This document shows positions 16,747 to 25,888 of a stretch of DNA of 64,000 nt, in pieces. The stretch comes from CFX2 sp014338005 (lineage in GTDB: Bacteria; Chloroflexota; Anaerolineae; Aggregatilineales; Phototrophicaceae). The notes below the pieces were generated by a model. It did not search any database. It was not told the DNA's origin and saw only the letters and a program-made list of their open reading frames with translations. Location: contig SZPE01000001.1 of assembly GCA_030263555.1 (NCBI GenBank), forward strand, positions 62,001-126,000, read 5' to 3'. The position numbers and the translations under genes are program-made. Within the stretch, counting starts at the first letter, position 1, and every line of letters starts with the position of its first letter.

Positions 16747-16775
16747 TTGACAAATCGAACTTTTGTTCGTATCAT
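16747..16775 (+). promoter_or_regulatory. Promoter of the radical SAM/AlkX operon
   Basis: A perfect -35 TTGACA (16747-16752), a 17-nt spacer and TATCAT (16770-16775). Transcription should begin near 16782-16783, exactly at the ATG (16783), implying a leaderless mRNA. The spacer is filled by a perfect LexA-type palindrome. Confidence 0.85.
16756..16769. promoter_or_regulatory. lexA box: LexA/SOS box CGAAC-N4-GTTCG
   Basis: CGAACTTTTGTTCG is a perfect palindrome that matches the Gram-positive-type SOS operator (CGAAC-N4-GTTCG). It sits between the -35 and -10 of the promoter, where a bound repressor would block RNA polymerase. Its downstream genes look like DNA repair functions, which independently supports SOS control. 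lexA itself is not in the window. Confidence 0.8.
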
Positions 16776-16782
16776 AAATATT

Positions 16783-17925
16783 ATGAACATTCAACGCAAG
16801 CCCGACGCGCTGGAAAAAATCAACCTTCTGGGGGATGTTACCCGTTTTGAACCGGCGGGAGATCGCCCCTCGGCGGAAGCGGCTGCCACCGACCGGCTGC
16901 CGTGTATCACGCACGTCGCCACGCCCTCCGGCGCAAAACCGGTGATGAAGGCGATGATGACGACCGCCTGCGAGCGCAACTGTTATTACTGCCCGTTCCG
17001 GGCCGGTCGCGGCAGGATGCCGCGCATCACCTTTAAACCGGATGAAATGGCCGAAACGTTCGACCGGGTGCAGCGTTCGGGCATGGCCGACGGCATTTTT
17101 CTGTCGTCAGGCGTCATCCGGGGCGGTATCACCACCCAGGACAAAATCATTGACGCGGTGGAGATCATCCGCCGGCGCTGCGGCTATCGGGGTTACATCC
17201 ACCTGAAGATCATGCCCGGCGCGGAATACGACCAGATTCGCCGCGCCATGCAGCTTGCCGACCGGGTATCCATCAATCTGGAAGGCCCGACCGACGAGCG
17301 TGTGGCCGCCCTTGCCCCCGGCAAAAATCTGGCGGCAGAACTGCTGGAACGCCTGCTGTGGGCCGGCCAGCTTCGGCGGCAGGGTTTGCGCGCCAGTGTC
17401 GTGACGCAGTTTGTGGTCGGCGCGGTCGGGGATACCGACCTGGAACTGCTAAGCATCAGCGAAAAACTCTACCGGCAGGCCGGGCTGGCGCGGGCTTATT
17501 ATTCCGGCTTTAACCCGGTGGTGGATACACCCTTTGAAAACCTGACTCCCACCCTGCCCCAGCGCGAAACGCGGCTTTATCAGGCCAGCTTTTTGCTGCG
17601 CGACTACGGCTGGGGGCTGGAAGACCTGCCGTTTGAAACCGGCGGCAATCTGCGCCTGGACGTTGACCCCAAACGCGCCTGGGCGGACGAACACCTGCGC
17701 CGCGCCCCGCTGGACGTGATGCGCGCCGAACGCGCCGAACTGCTGCGTATTCCCGGCATCGGACCCAAAGGCGCGGACGCCATCCTGAAGGCGCGTCGGC
17801 GTGGACACCTGACCGATCTGGCGCACCTGCGCGCCATCGGCATCCGCGCCCCGGAACAGGCCGCGCCGTACATCCTGCTGGATGGCCGCCAGCCGCCTCA
17901 ACAGCTATCATTGTTTTCGTTTTGA
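16783..17925 (+). CDS. Putative DNA modification/repair radical SAM protein with HhH tail
   Basis: 380 residues from the ATG at 16783; a TTG at 16747 gives a longer frame but lies inside the promoter -35. The radical SAM cluster motif CERNCYYC (CxxxCxxC) near residue 66 binds a [4Fe-4S] cluster that cleaves S-adenosylmethionine. A TIM-barrel-like core follows. The C terminus (LLRIPGIGPKGADAILKARR) is a helix-hairpin-helix that would contact DNA. This matches a family annotated as putative DNA modification/repair radical SAM protein, often found beside a uracil-DNA-glycosylase-like gene; the reaction is unknown. Here the partner is an AlkX/YcaQ-type protein 38 bp downstream. Confidence 0.88.
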   Translation: MNIQRKPDALEKINLLGDVTRFEPAGDRPSAEAAATDRLPCITHVATPSGAKPVMKAMMTTACERNCYYCPFRAGRGRMPRITFKPDEMAETFDRVQRSGMADGIFLSSGVIRGGITTQDKIIDAVEIIRRRCGYRGYIHLKIMPGAEYDQIRRAMQLADRVSINLEGPTDERVAALAPGKNLAAELLERLLWAGQLRRQGLRASVVTQFVVGAVGDTDLELLSISEKLYRQAGLARAYYSGFNPVVDTPFENLTPTLPQRETRLYQASFLLRDYGWGLEDLPFETGGNLRLDVDPKRAWADEHLRRAPLDVMRAERAELLRIPGIGPKGADAILKARRRGHLTDLAHLRAIGIRAPEQAAPYILLDGRQPPQQLSLFSF

Positions 17926-17963
17926 GGATTACCTTACGCCGCCGGCTTTAAGGAAATTTCTGC

Positions 17964-19196
17964 ATGGCCGTCCGAACCCTGACACCGACCACCGCCCGCC
18001 GCCTGGCGATTGCGCGCCAGCACCTTGCCGGCCCGCGTCCCGCCCCGGCGCGGATGCTGGACGTGATCCGCGACCTGGGATGCCTTCAGCTTGACCCGAC
18101 CAGCGCCGTCGCCCGCAGCCACCTGCTGGTGCTGTGGAGCCGTTTTGGAAACTACGACCGGGCGCTGCTGGACAAACTGCTGTGGCAGGATCGCACCCTG
18201 TTTGAATACTGGGCGCACGCCGCCTCCATCGTCCTCACCGAAGATTTCCCCATCCATGCCGACATGATGCACCACTATCGCCAGGGCGAGTTGGCCTGGA
18301 GCGCCCGCGTAGGCGAATGGATCAAACAGAACGCCGAACTCCGCAGCCACATCCTCGAACAACTGGCCTGCTGCGGCCCGCTGTCATCCAAAGACTTCGA
18401 GGATAAATCCATCGCGCCCTGGCATTCGATGGGCTGGACGAGCGGGCGCAACATCAGCCGGATGCTTGACTCCCTTTGGGTAGAGGGCAAAATCCTGGTC
18501 AAAGAGCGCCGGGGCAATACCCGCTACTGGGACCTGGCCGAACGCTGCCTGCCGGACTGGACGCCGCGCGAAACGCTGCCCCGGCGCGAAGTCGTGCGCC
18601 GCGCGGCACAGCGGGCAATCCGCGCCCTTGGCCTGGCCCGCGCCGCGCACATCAAACAGCACTTCACGCGCAACCGGTATCCCGAACTTCAGAGCGTCCT
18701 GGACGAACTGGAAACCGAAGGCCGCATCCAGCGGGTGAAAGTGGCCGACGGCGGCAAAAGCTGGCCGGGCGTCTGGTACATCCATGTCGAAGATTTGCCA
18801 CATCTCGACCGCCTGGAAGCCGGGGACTGGCAGCCGCGCACCACCCTGCTGTCGCCGTTCGACAACCTGATCGCCGACCGCGCCCGCACCCGGCTGATGT
18901 TCGATTTTGAATACACCATCGAAATCTACGTGCCAAAGGACAAACGCAAATTCGGCTATTTTGTGCTGCCCATCCTGGCCGGCGACCGCCTGATCGGGCG
19001 TATTGACCCGCTGATGGATCGAAAAACCGGCGTGCTGAACATCCAGGCGGTTTATGCCGAACCGGACGCGCCGGGGGATACCGAAACCGCCCGTGCCATC
19101 GCCCACGCCGTTGACGATCTGGCCGCCTTCCTGGGCGCACAGTCCATCGCCTACACCGACCGCGTGCCGGACGCCTGGAAACCGGCGCTGCTGTAG
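17964..19196 (+). CDS. AlkX/YcaQ-type winged-helix DNA glycosylase (HTH_42)
   Basis: 410 residues of the HTH_42 superfamily, which includes E. coli YcaQ (AlkX) and Streptomyces AlkZ; these unhook DNA interstrand crosslinks and remove bulky N7-alkyl purines. The catalytic Q-hydrophobic-D motif appears as CLQLDPTSAVARSH near residues 40-55; QxD is the AlkX type, QxQ the AlkZ type. Winged-helix elements lie at ~110-290 (SKDFEDKSI...NISRMLDSLWVEGKILV), then a beta-rich C-terminal part with LLSPFDNLIADRARTRLMFDF. AAGGA precedes the ATG by ~10 nt. It is the second gene of the SOS-box operon. Confidence 0.9.
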   Translation: MAVRTLTPTTARRLAIARQHLAGPRPAPARMLDVIRDLGCLQLDPTSAVARSHLLVLWSRFGNYDRALLDKLLWQDRTLFEYWAHAASIVLTEDFPIHADMMHHYRQGELAWSARVGEWIKQNAELRSHILEQLACCGPLSSKDFEDKSIAPWHSMGWTSGRNISRMLDSLWVEGKILVKERRGNTRYWDLAERCLPDWTPRETLPRREVVRRAAQRAIRALGLARAAHIKQHFTRNRYPELQSVLDELETEGRIQRVKVADGGKSWPGVWYIHVEDLPHLDRLEAGDWQPRTTLLSPFDNLIADRARTRLMFDFEYTIEIYVPKDKRKFGYFVLPILAGDRLIGRIDPLMDRKTGVLNIQAVYAEPDAPGDTETARAIAHAVDDLAAFLGAQSIAYTDRVPDAWKPALL

Positions 19197-19232
19197 CGGC
19201 AGACGCCTGATGCCCATACACTGCCTCACAGC

Positions 19233-20786
19233 CTAAAAATCTTCCGGCGCGATCACCACGATCTGCGGCTGGCGCAGGTAGCGGTCGCGGGTGGCCTGGG
19301 TAGCCGCCAGCTGCTCCGGCGTCAGCAGCGCCCAGAACCGCTCCGGCGTCATCACCCGCCCCGACCCAACCTCGACATACCGGCGCAGCCAGTCAAAAAA
19401 GGCGTCTGTCCCCAGGTCGGCACGCAGGTCGTGGAGCATTCGCGTCCCGCGTAAATACACGGCGTTGATGTACGCCCGTCGGGATGGGAACTCGTAAACG
19501 GTGCTGTCTACGAAACCCTCCGGGGACAGCCGGTTCACTCGGAAATCCCACCACCAGTCCTTGAGGGCGGGATAAAACTCCTCGATAAAGATGTATTCGC
19601 AGTAAGTTGCCAGCGCCTCGTCCAGCCAGGGGTCAAGCGCCTGGTCGTTGGCGACCTTGTTATACCACCACTGGTGCGAAATCTCGTGGGCCGTGATAAT
19701 CATCAGATATGAGGTCGGGCCGTTAAATCGCAGGAAATACTCGCCCCCCACAAATACAATTCCGCTGAACTCCATACCATCGGGGAAATCGCCCTGCACC
19801 ACAACCAGCCGCTCGTAAGGGTACGCGCCGAACAAGTCGGCGTACATCTCCAGGCTTTTGACGGCGGTATCCAGCGCGAAGGCCGCGCTGTCCAGCACGC
19901 CCATTTGCGTCTGAATGCGCGCGTCCTCAAAAGCATAAAGCTCGACTTTGACGCCGCCGGCCGTGCGCTGGCCGGAAACCTGGAACGCATCGCTCAGGCT
20001 AAGGCTGAACTCGCGGGCGCGCTCCAGTGTCAGCCGCCAATGTCCGGGTTGATTGTCCTGCATCACGCCCGGCGCGGCCACCCGCAGCCCTTCCGGCGCG
20101 TTTTTAACCGCCAGCGTCACATCCCAATCGGCTTCATCCAGCACATCCTGTTCGCCGATGGAATTATCTTCCCGTGTGATCCACTCGCCCCCGGCGCGGG
20201 TCGCCACTGTCGCCAGCCAGTGTCCCAGGTTCATCTGGCGCGGGCTGTAACCCAGGTAGCCCCGGTAAGCGTTTCGACCAGCCGGATCAATCGGCATCAG
20301 CCGCAGCCCGAAGTTGAGTTCAATCGTCAGGCTGCAGCCCGGTTTCAGCGGCGGCTTCAGTTCGATGCTCAGCCGCTGCCCGTTGAGCTGCGCCGCTGCT
20401 TCTGCGCCATTCACTCGCAGCCCATCCAGCGTAAAAATCCCCGGCGCGGCATTCGATTTGACATTTAACACCATCTGCGACAGCCCAACCCCGGCGCGGT
20501 TGGGATAATCCACCGTCTGCCGAACCGCAACCAGCCGGTTCAGATAATCTATTTCGGCGCTGACGGTGTGCCGGGTTCGGCTCTGGGCTTCTGGGCAGGT
20601 GGATGGCGGCGGAGATGCCGTTGGGGGCGGCGTGGCGACCGGGTGGAAAACGCGGTCGAGTGTGGGAACCGGCGTCGTCTGGGGCAAAACGAAGGCTGTC
20701 GTTGTCGGCAGCGGGCGCTCCTCGGCGTGGGTAAAACCGCAGGCGGCCAGCAAAAAGAGGGTCATCAAGGAAACAGCGCGTCGCAT
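19233..20786 (-). CDS. M1-family zinc metallopeptidase lipoprotein
   Basis: 517 residues. The N terminus MRRAVSLMTLFLLAACGF carries a lipobox (LLAAC, Cys16), so it should be lipid-anchored outside the membrane. A Thr/Pro-rich linker (~28-62) leads to an M1 N-terminal beta domain, then HEISHQ with a Glu 18 residues after the second His (LDEALATYCEY), the zinc ligands of the gluzincin fold. The exopeptidase GxMEN loop appears as GMEFSG, so the third ligand loop is altered and the specificity may not be aminopeptidase. The C terminus is shorter than in full aminopeptidase N. Convergent with the AlkX gene, 36 bp away. Confidence 0.88.
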   Translation of the reverse strand: MRRAVSLMTLFLLAACGFTHAEERPLPTTTAFVLPQTTPVPTLDRVFHPVATPPPTASPPPSTCPEAQSRTRHTVSAEIDYLNRLVAVRQTVDYPNRAGVGLSQMVLNVKSNAAPGIFTLDGLRVNGAEAAAQLNGQRLSIELKPPLKPGCSLTIELNFGLRLMPIDPAGRNAYRGYLGYSPRQMNLGHWLATVATRAGGEWITREDNSIGEQDVLDEADWDVTLAVKNAPEGLRVAAPGVMQDNQPGHWRLTLERAREFSLSLSDAFQVSGQRTAGGVKVELYAFEDARIQTQMGVLDSAAFALDTAVKSLEMYADLFGAYPYERLVVVQGDFPDGMEFSGIVFVGGEYFLRFNGPTSYLMIITAHEISHQWWYNKVANDQALDPWLDEALATYCEYIFIEEFYPALKDWWWDFRVNRLSPEGFVDSTVYEFPSRRAYINAVYLRGTRMLHDLRADLGTDAFFDWLRRYVEVGSGRVMTPERFWALLTPEQLAATQATRDRYLRQPQIVVIAPEDF

Positions 20787-20911
20787 ACCAGCATCTTACC
20801 CCAGCGGCTTTAACTTGCCAACCGACGCTTCTTCTACGTTTCGGCGTAGCTTATGGCCGGTTTCCGTGTTATCTTTTTTGGTCTGTGCCAACACGACCAG
20901 GAGGAGCAACT

Positions 20912-21826
20912 TTGAACGCATCACCCATCTGGGCGCAGCTTCGCGGCCTCGTCCGGCTGACCCGCTGGAAAGAATACGTACCGTTTGTCATTCCGTTGAC
21001 GATTCTCGGCGGTCTGCTGGCGACTCGCCCCAATAATATTCTGCTGGACTGGCGTCTGCTGGCGGTAACGGCTGCTAACGTTCTGGCCGTCGCTTATGCG
21101 TTTATGATTAACGACATCGAAGACGCCCCCGACGATGCGCGCGACCCGGCCCGCGCGGCACGCAATCCGATCTCGACCGGCGAAATCGGGACGCGCATCG
21201 GTTATGCGGCCTGCCGCATCGTCGCCGCGCTCACCCTCATCCTGTACGCCCTGGGCGGCGTGTGGGCGCTGCTGATCGGCATCGCCACGCTGCTGCTGTC
21301 GCACCTGTATTCCTGGCGTCCCGTCCGGCTGAAGGCCTGGCCGGTGACAGATGTCGTCTCGCATTCCCTGATGTTGAGCGGCCTGCTGCTGCTGGCAGGG
21401 TATTTCACCTACCATACACAGCCCGGCATCGTCTGGTTCGTGGCCGCCAGCGTGACGCTGATTTCCGTCTACGGCCAGCTTTACAACCAACTTCGGGATT
21501 TTGAGATGGACAAAGCCGCCGGGCTGTTTAATACCGCCATTGTCCTGGGCCAGAACAATACCCGGCGCGTGATGTACCTTTCGATTGGATTGGCCGGCGT
21601 CTGCCTGCTGGCGGCCATTATCCAGGGGGTTTTTCCGCTCTGGCTGGGGCTGGTGCTGCTGGCGAGCATCCCGGTCAGCATGTTGTTCCGCCCGCAGACC
21701 GACATGCGCGGCGGCGAAGCGGTCGAAATCAGCGGCGGGCTTCAGATTCAAGGACTGCTGATCGCCAACCTCACCGTCGCTGTGTGGTTAATTTTTGCGC
21801 TTGTCACCCAGACCTTTTTCCTGTAG
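20912..21826 (+). CDS. UbiA-family prenyltransferase
   Basis: Integral membrane enzyme with ~8-9 helices that transfers a prenyl chain from a prenyl diphosphate to an acceptor. The two Asp-rich Mg-binding motifs are NDIEDAPDDARDP (~60-72) and QLRDFEMDKAAG (~195). I chose TTG at 20912 (304 residues) because AGGAGG ends 7 nt upstream. The frame extends to a GTG at 20885 without a ribosome site. The acceptor could be a quinone precursor, chlorin/heme or lipid; context does not decide. A textbook terminator follows 30 bp after the stop, so it is a single-gene unit. Confidence 0.88.
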   Translation: MNASPIWAQLRGLVRLTRWKEYVPFVIPLTILGGLLATRPNNILLDWRLLAVTAANVLAVAYAFMINDIEDAPDDARDPARAARNPISTGEIGTRIGYAACRIVAALTLILYALGGVWALLIGIATLLLSHLYSWRPVRLKAWPVTDVVSHSLMLSGLLLLAGYFTYHTQPGIVWFVAASVTLISVYGQLYNQLRDFEMDKAAGLFNTAIVLGQNNTRRVMYLSIGLAGVCLLAAIIQGVFPLWLGLVLLASIPVSMLFRPQTDMRGGEAVEISGGLQIQGLLIANLTVAVWLIFALVTQTFFL

Positions 21827-21855
21827 GGAACAGGCAGCCATGATCGAGCCGACAG

Positions 21856-21884
21856 GTCGGGGGCTATCCCCGACTTTTTTGTTT
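21856..21884 (+). terminator. Rho-independent terminator of the UbiA gene
   Basis: A perfect 7-bp stem GTCGGGG/CCCCGAC with a 5-nt loop is followed directly by six T and GTTT, 30 bp past the prenyltransferase stop. Confidence 0.92.
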
Positions 21885-21941
21885 ATTAACCCGATTCTAG
21901 CCCGGAATCATCGCCCCACCAACAAAAACACCAAACTCCTT

Positions 21942-21971
21942 TTGGCGCGTGTAATTTCAATCCTCTATAAT
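21942..21971 (+). promoter_or_regulatory. Promoter of the large histidine kinase operon
   Basis: A perfect TATAAT (21966-21971) has a TTGGCG -35 (21942-21947) 18 nt upstream. The predicted start is ~21978, only 2 nt before the GTG at 21980, so this mRNA may also be leaderless. Confidence 0.65.
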
Positions 21972-21979
21972 GGCAGGGT

Positions 21980-24900
21980 GTGATTGATCCCATCAGCAAG
22001 CAGTCAGGCTGTGATATGTTGAACGGCGAAAATTCGCGCGGGCGCATTTTGATTGTGGATGATATCCCCGATACGGTGGAACTCCTTAAAGACTGGTTGG
22101 AAAACCATAATTTCGAGACGATTGGTGTGACCAGCAGCTTTCAGGCGCTGGAAGCTGCCGAAAACCAGTCGCCGGATTTAATCCTGCTGGATGTGATGAT
22201 GCCCAAAATGGACGGCATCGAAACCTGCCGCCGGCTTAAAGCCAATCCCCGGACGGCAGGTATCCCCGTCATCCTGGTGACGGCCAAAAACCCCAGCGAC
22301 GCGCGCTCCGAAGGGCTGATGGCCGGGGCGGTGGATTACATCACCAAACCCATTAATCTGACCGATCTGGTTCGCCGGGTCGAAACGGCGCTGGCGACCT
22401 CACCACATTCGTCGGTGGATGTGCAGCGCCTTCTGGAAGAAGTCGCCCATTCCGCGCTGACGATTTTACCCTGCAATCTGGTCTGGCTGCTGGCGCTGGA
22501 CAGCGAGGACAACGCGCTCAAAAGCCGGATTCTGGTCACGACCAGCGGGTCGCGGGCGGAGACGGCTTTCCTGCTGGCGGCCAGCAGCGGCCAGCCGGCC
22601 CCACATTTTCCCATGCAGCAGGCGGATAACCCGTTCTGTTCCACGCTCATCACCCGGCAAATGCTGGTGAATATCCCGGTGGAGCGGCTGGGGGAACATG
22701 CGGCCACGCGCCCGGTTTTGGAGGCCGCGCGCGGCCTGCGAATCGGTTATCTGACCATTGTCCCGCTGACCATCGCCGGCAGGGCTGCCGGGGTGATGGT
22801 GTTGGGCAGCCCGCAGCCGCACAATATTGAGCCGCTCCGCGCCCAGCAAATTCTGGCCTCCCTGGGCAGTCAGGCAGCCATCGCGCTCGATTATTCGCGC
22901 CTGATTATCAACCTCACTCAGCGCGAGCGGGATATGCAGCAGGAGCAGTCCTTCCGGGAGATGATCCTGGATACCATGAGCGACGGCCTGGTCGTCATTG
23001 ACGCCAGAGGAATCATCAAATACGTGAACCGGCGTCTGCTGCGAATGACCAATTACCCGCGCGGTTATCTGGAAGGCCGTTCGGTTGGGGAGCTGTTCCA
23101 CCCGGATGACCGCGCCGAAGTGATGGTCGGCCTGCTGCGCGAAGGCATCACAACCATGAAGTTTGACCAGCGGCTCGTCACCCGTGAAAACCGGGTGATT
23201 CCGGTCTGGTTAACCCGTTCGCGGGCGCAGGGGGACAGCAGCAATAACCAGGTCGTCGTGCTGACCGACATGACCCAGCAAAAACAGCGCGAGGACGAAC
23301 TGGAGCGCCAGACCAACCACCTCAGCGCGCTTAACCGCGCCGCCCATATCATCGCTTCCAATCTATCGCTGCACGAAACCCTCCAGAACATTCTGAAAGC
23401 GGCGATGGAAGTCGTCGAAGCTCAGGGCGCTTCGCTGTTTCTGCTTAACCGGGATAACGCCGATGAACTCATCGCCGTCGCGGCGGTCGGTTCGGCGGCG
23501 GACATCCTGCAAGGGCTGCGTGTGCCGCTGGGCGAAGGCGTCGTTGGCTGGGTCGCCCGCGAAGCTCAACCCCAGTTGGTGGCCGACATCGCCGAAGACC
23601 CGCGTTTTTATCGCGGTGTGGACGAACGAACCGGCCTGCAAACCCGGTCGCTGATCGCCGTCCCGCTGGTGAATGCCGACCGTGTGATCGGCGTGATCGA
23701 AGTGGTCAACAAGTCCAACAACCGCCCCTTTGACAGCGACGACCTCAGGCTGCTGGAAAGTATGGCCGGGACGGCGACGATTTCGGTGGTTAACGCTCGC
23801 TTGTTTGATGAATCGCAGCGGCGGGTGCGGGAGCTGGGTATGCTGCTTAAAGCCAGCGGCGCGGCCTCCTCCACGCTCCAGTTCGCCCAGGTGTTGGAAA
23901 GCATCGCCCGCAGCGTGGCCGACGGCCTGGATGTGGCGCGCTGCACGATCATGACCTGGAACGCCCCCAAAAACCGCCTAGAAACCCAGGCCGAAGTGTG
24001 CGACATCACCTGGTCGGCACTCGATGCGCCGCGCCGCGCCCTGGATGACGAGCCGATGAACCGCGCCGCGCTGTCATCCGGCCTGCCGGTGATCGCGTCC
24101 ATCCAGGAAAACAACCTGGATAACGACCGGCGCGCCAGCCTGGAAGCAATCGGCATGACGCATATGCTGGTCGTGCCGATCTGGATTAACGGCGCGATTG
24201 TCGGCCTGGCCGACCTGTACAGCGTGGACACCAGCGCGCCCTTTACCGACGACGACGCCGACCGTGTGAACGCCCTGGCGCAGGAATGGCAGGCGGCTTT
24301 GCCAAACAGCGATTCGCTGATAACCGCCGACGAGTCGGCGCTGTCCGGGCTGGTTGACCGGTTAATGACTATCGGAAAAACCTGTTGGGTGACATTAAGC
24401 GCCTGGACGCCCGGCGACGACTTCACGCTGCTCATCGCCGAACGCGGGTTTGCCGAATGGACGGCGCACCCCCGGCTGACTTTCCCCATCGAAAAATATC
24501 CCACCATGCGGGCAGTCATCAACGAATGCCAGGGACGAACGATGGTTTTTAGCGAGCTGGCCGACGACCCGGCGGAAGCCGAATGGATCGCCCGGCGCGG
24601 CGGGCGCTCCTGCCTGATGGTGCCGCTGTTGGAGCGCGGCCAGGCCATCGGCATCGTCAAACTCGTTGACCAAGACGACCGCCTGTTCGACGGCGACGAG
24701 ATTCATCTGGCGCAGGGTATCGCCAATGTGGTCAGCAGCGCCGCCGAAAATGCCCGTCTGTATCACTCGTTGGAAAGCGCCTACCAGGAACTCCAGGAGG
24801 CTGACCGGGCCAAAGACGAATTCATCCAGAACGTCTCCCACGAGCTGCGAACGCCGCTGATTTCGGTGCTGGGTTACGCCAGCCTGCTAACGGATGAAGC

Positions 24901-25495
24901 CTTCGGGGCCTTAAACCACCAGCAGCAGGATGCGCTGGTAGAAATTACCGACAAGGCGCAAAAACTGGCCGATCTGGTGCAGGACATTGTTTCGGTTAAA
25001 GACCTGGAAAGCCGGACTTTTGATTACCAGCCGGTTGATCTCGCTCAGATTGTCATCGAGGTGGTGGAACGGTATCGCCAGCGGGCCGAGGCCGCCGGGC
25101 TGCGGATTATCACTGACCTGCCCGCAGACCTGCCGCCGGTGCTGGGCGACCCGCCTTTGATCGGTGAGGCGCTTGAAAAAATCCTGGACAATGCCCTCAA
25201 ATTTGGCGCCGGCGGCGAAAAAGTCGAAATTTCGCTGCAAGACACCGACGGCGCAATGGTACAGGTGCTGGTGCGCGATTACGGCATCGGCATCGCGCCC
25301 GCCGATCACCAGAAGATTTTCCGCCGTTTTTACCAGGTGGACGGCGGCATAACCCGGCGCTACCCCGGCACCGGGCTGGGGCTGGCAATTGCCAAGACGA
25401 TCATCGAAAAACACAACGGGCGCATCGGCGTCAAAAGCCGCCTTAACGAGGGGGCGACTTTTGTTCTGGCTTTACGCAAACACAAAGTGACCTGA
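21980..25495 (+). CDS. Receiver-GAF-PAS-GAF(x3) histidine kinase
   Basis: 1171 residues, no clear transmembrane helix, so a cytoplasmic sensor kinase. An N-terminal receiver (~22-137) has the full DD..D..K set (ILIVDDIPDT, LLDVMMPKMDG, YITKP). Then come a GAF-like region (~150-305), a PAS domain (~325-435, SDGLVVIDARGIIKYVNRRLL), three more GAF-like domains (~455-605, 620-780, 790-930), a dimerisation domain with His954 in NVSHELRTPL, and an HATPase (N-box EKILDNALKFG, G-boxes DYGIGIAP and GTGLGLAI). The receiver is at the N terminus, the reverse of classical hybrid kinases. The start is GTG at 21980, or ATG at 22016, which has no ribosome site. No partner regulator is adjacent. Confidence 0.92.
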   Translation: MIDPISKQSGCDMLNGENSRGRILIVDDIPDTVELLKDWLENHNFETIGVTSSFQALEAAENQSPDLILLDVMMPKMDGIETCRRLKANPRTAGIPVILVTAKNPSDARSEGLMAGAVDYITKPINLTDLVRRVETALATSPHSSVDVQRLLEEVAHSALTILPCNLVWLLALDSEDNALKSRILVTTSGSRAETAFLLAASSGQPAPHFPMQQADNPFCSTLITRQMLVNIPVERLGEHAATRPVLEAARGLRIGYLTIVPLTIAGRAAGVMVLGSPQPHNIEPLRAQQILASLGSQAAIALDYSRLIINLTQRERDMQQEQSFREMILDTMSDGLVVIDARGIIKYVNRRLLRMTNYPRGYLEGRSVGELFHPDDRAEVMVGLLREGITTMKFDQRLVTRENRVIPVWLTRSRAQGDSSNNQVVVLTDMTQQKQREDELERQTNHLSALNRAAHIIASNLSLHETLQNILKAAMEVVEAQGASLFLLNRDNADELIAVAAVGSAADILQGLRVPLGEGVVGWVAREAQPQLVADIAEDPRFYRGVDERTGLQTRSLIAVPLVNADRVIGVIEVVNKSNNRPFDSDDLRLLESMAGTATISVVNARLFDESQRRVRELGMLLKASGAASSTLQFAQVLESIARSVADGLDVARCTIMTWNAPKNRLETQAEVCDITWSALDAPRRALDDEPMNRAALSSGLPVIASIQENNLDNDRRASLEAIGMTHMLVVPIWINGAIVGLADLYSVDTSAPFTDDDADRVNALAQEWQAALPNSDSLITADESALSGLVDRLMTIGKTCWVTLSAWTPGDDFTLLIAERGFAEWTAHPRLTFPIEKYPTMRAVINECQGRTMVFSELADDPAEAEWIARRGGRSCLMVPLLERGQAIGIVKLVDQDDRLFDGDEIHLAQGIANVVSSAAENARLYHSLESAYQELQEADRAKDEFIQNVSHELRTPLISVLGYASLLTDEAFGALNHQQQDALVEITDKAQKLADLVQDIVSVKDLESRTFDYQPVDLAQIVIEVVERYRQRAEAAGLRIITDLPADLPPVLGDPPLIGEALEKILDNALKFGAGGEKVEISLQDTDGAMVQVLVRDYGIGIAPADHQKIFRRFYQVDGGITRRYPGTGLGLAIAKTIIEKHNGRIGVKSRLNEGATFVLALRKHKVT

Positions 25496-25496
25496 A

Positions 25497-25886
25497 ATGC
25501 AGCTCAATGACATCCACGCCATTCTCTTTAACATGCACATTTTTTACTCCATCATTCTCGGCATCTGGGCCGCGATGATGGCCGCTCGCAGCCAGTCCAT
25601 TTCGGGCAATTTTTGGGGAGCAGTGGCGACCAGTGCCATCCTGGCCGGCATCACCACGCTGGTTGGGGTCGTCATGGCGCTTCAAGGGCTGCGGGTGGAG
25701 CGGGTCGGAGTATATTTTATCTATATGTCGTGGCTGGTGATTATCATGCCCGGCCTGTATACCATGCTGCGCGGGCGCGACGACCGCGCAGCGGCGGTCG
25801 CTTTTGCCATCCTCAGCTTTTTTAACGCCGCCACCTCAACCAGCATGTTCCAGCGCGGCCTGGTCGGCCCCTGGCTGCCCGGTTAA
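25497..25886 (+). CDS. Small four-helix membrane protein, unknown function
   Basis: 129 residues with about four hydrophobic segments (IFYSIILGIWAAMMAA; ATSAILAGITTLVGVVMAL; VYFIYMSWLVIIMPGLYTML; AVAFAILSFFNAATS). No family was recognised. The ATG follows the kinase stop by one base and its stop is two bases before the next ATG, so the three genes are almost certainly co-transcribed. It may be a membrane accessory of the kinase or of the lipoprotein (inference). Confidence 0.75.
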   Translation: MQLNDIHAILFNMHIFYSIILGIWAAMMAARSQSISGNFWGAVATSAILAGITTLVGVVMALQGLRVERVGVYFIYMSWLVIIMPGLYTMLRGRDDRAAAVAFAILSFFNAATSTSMFQRGLVGPWLPG

Positions 25887-25888
25887 GG

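Noticed and set aside
16747..16782. TTG start for the radical SAM protein
   Set aside because: The TTG is part of the -35 element, so it cannot be in the mRNA made from that promoter.
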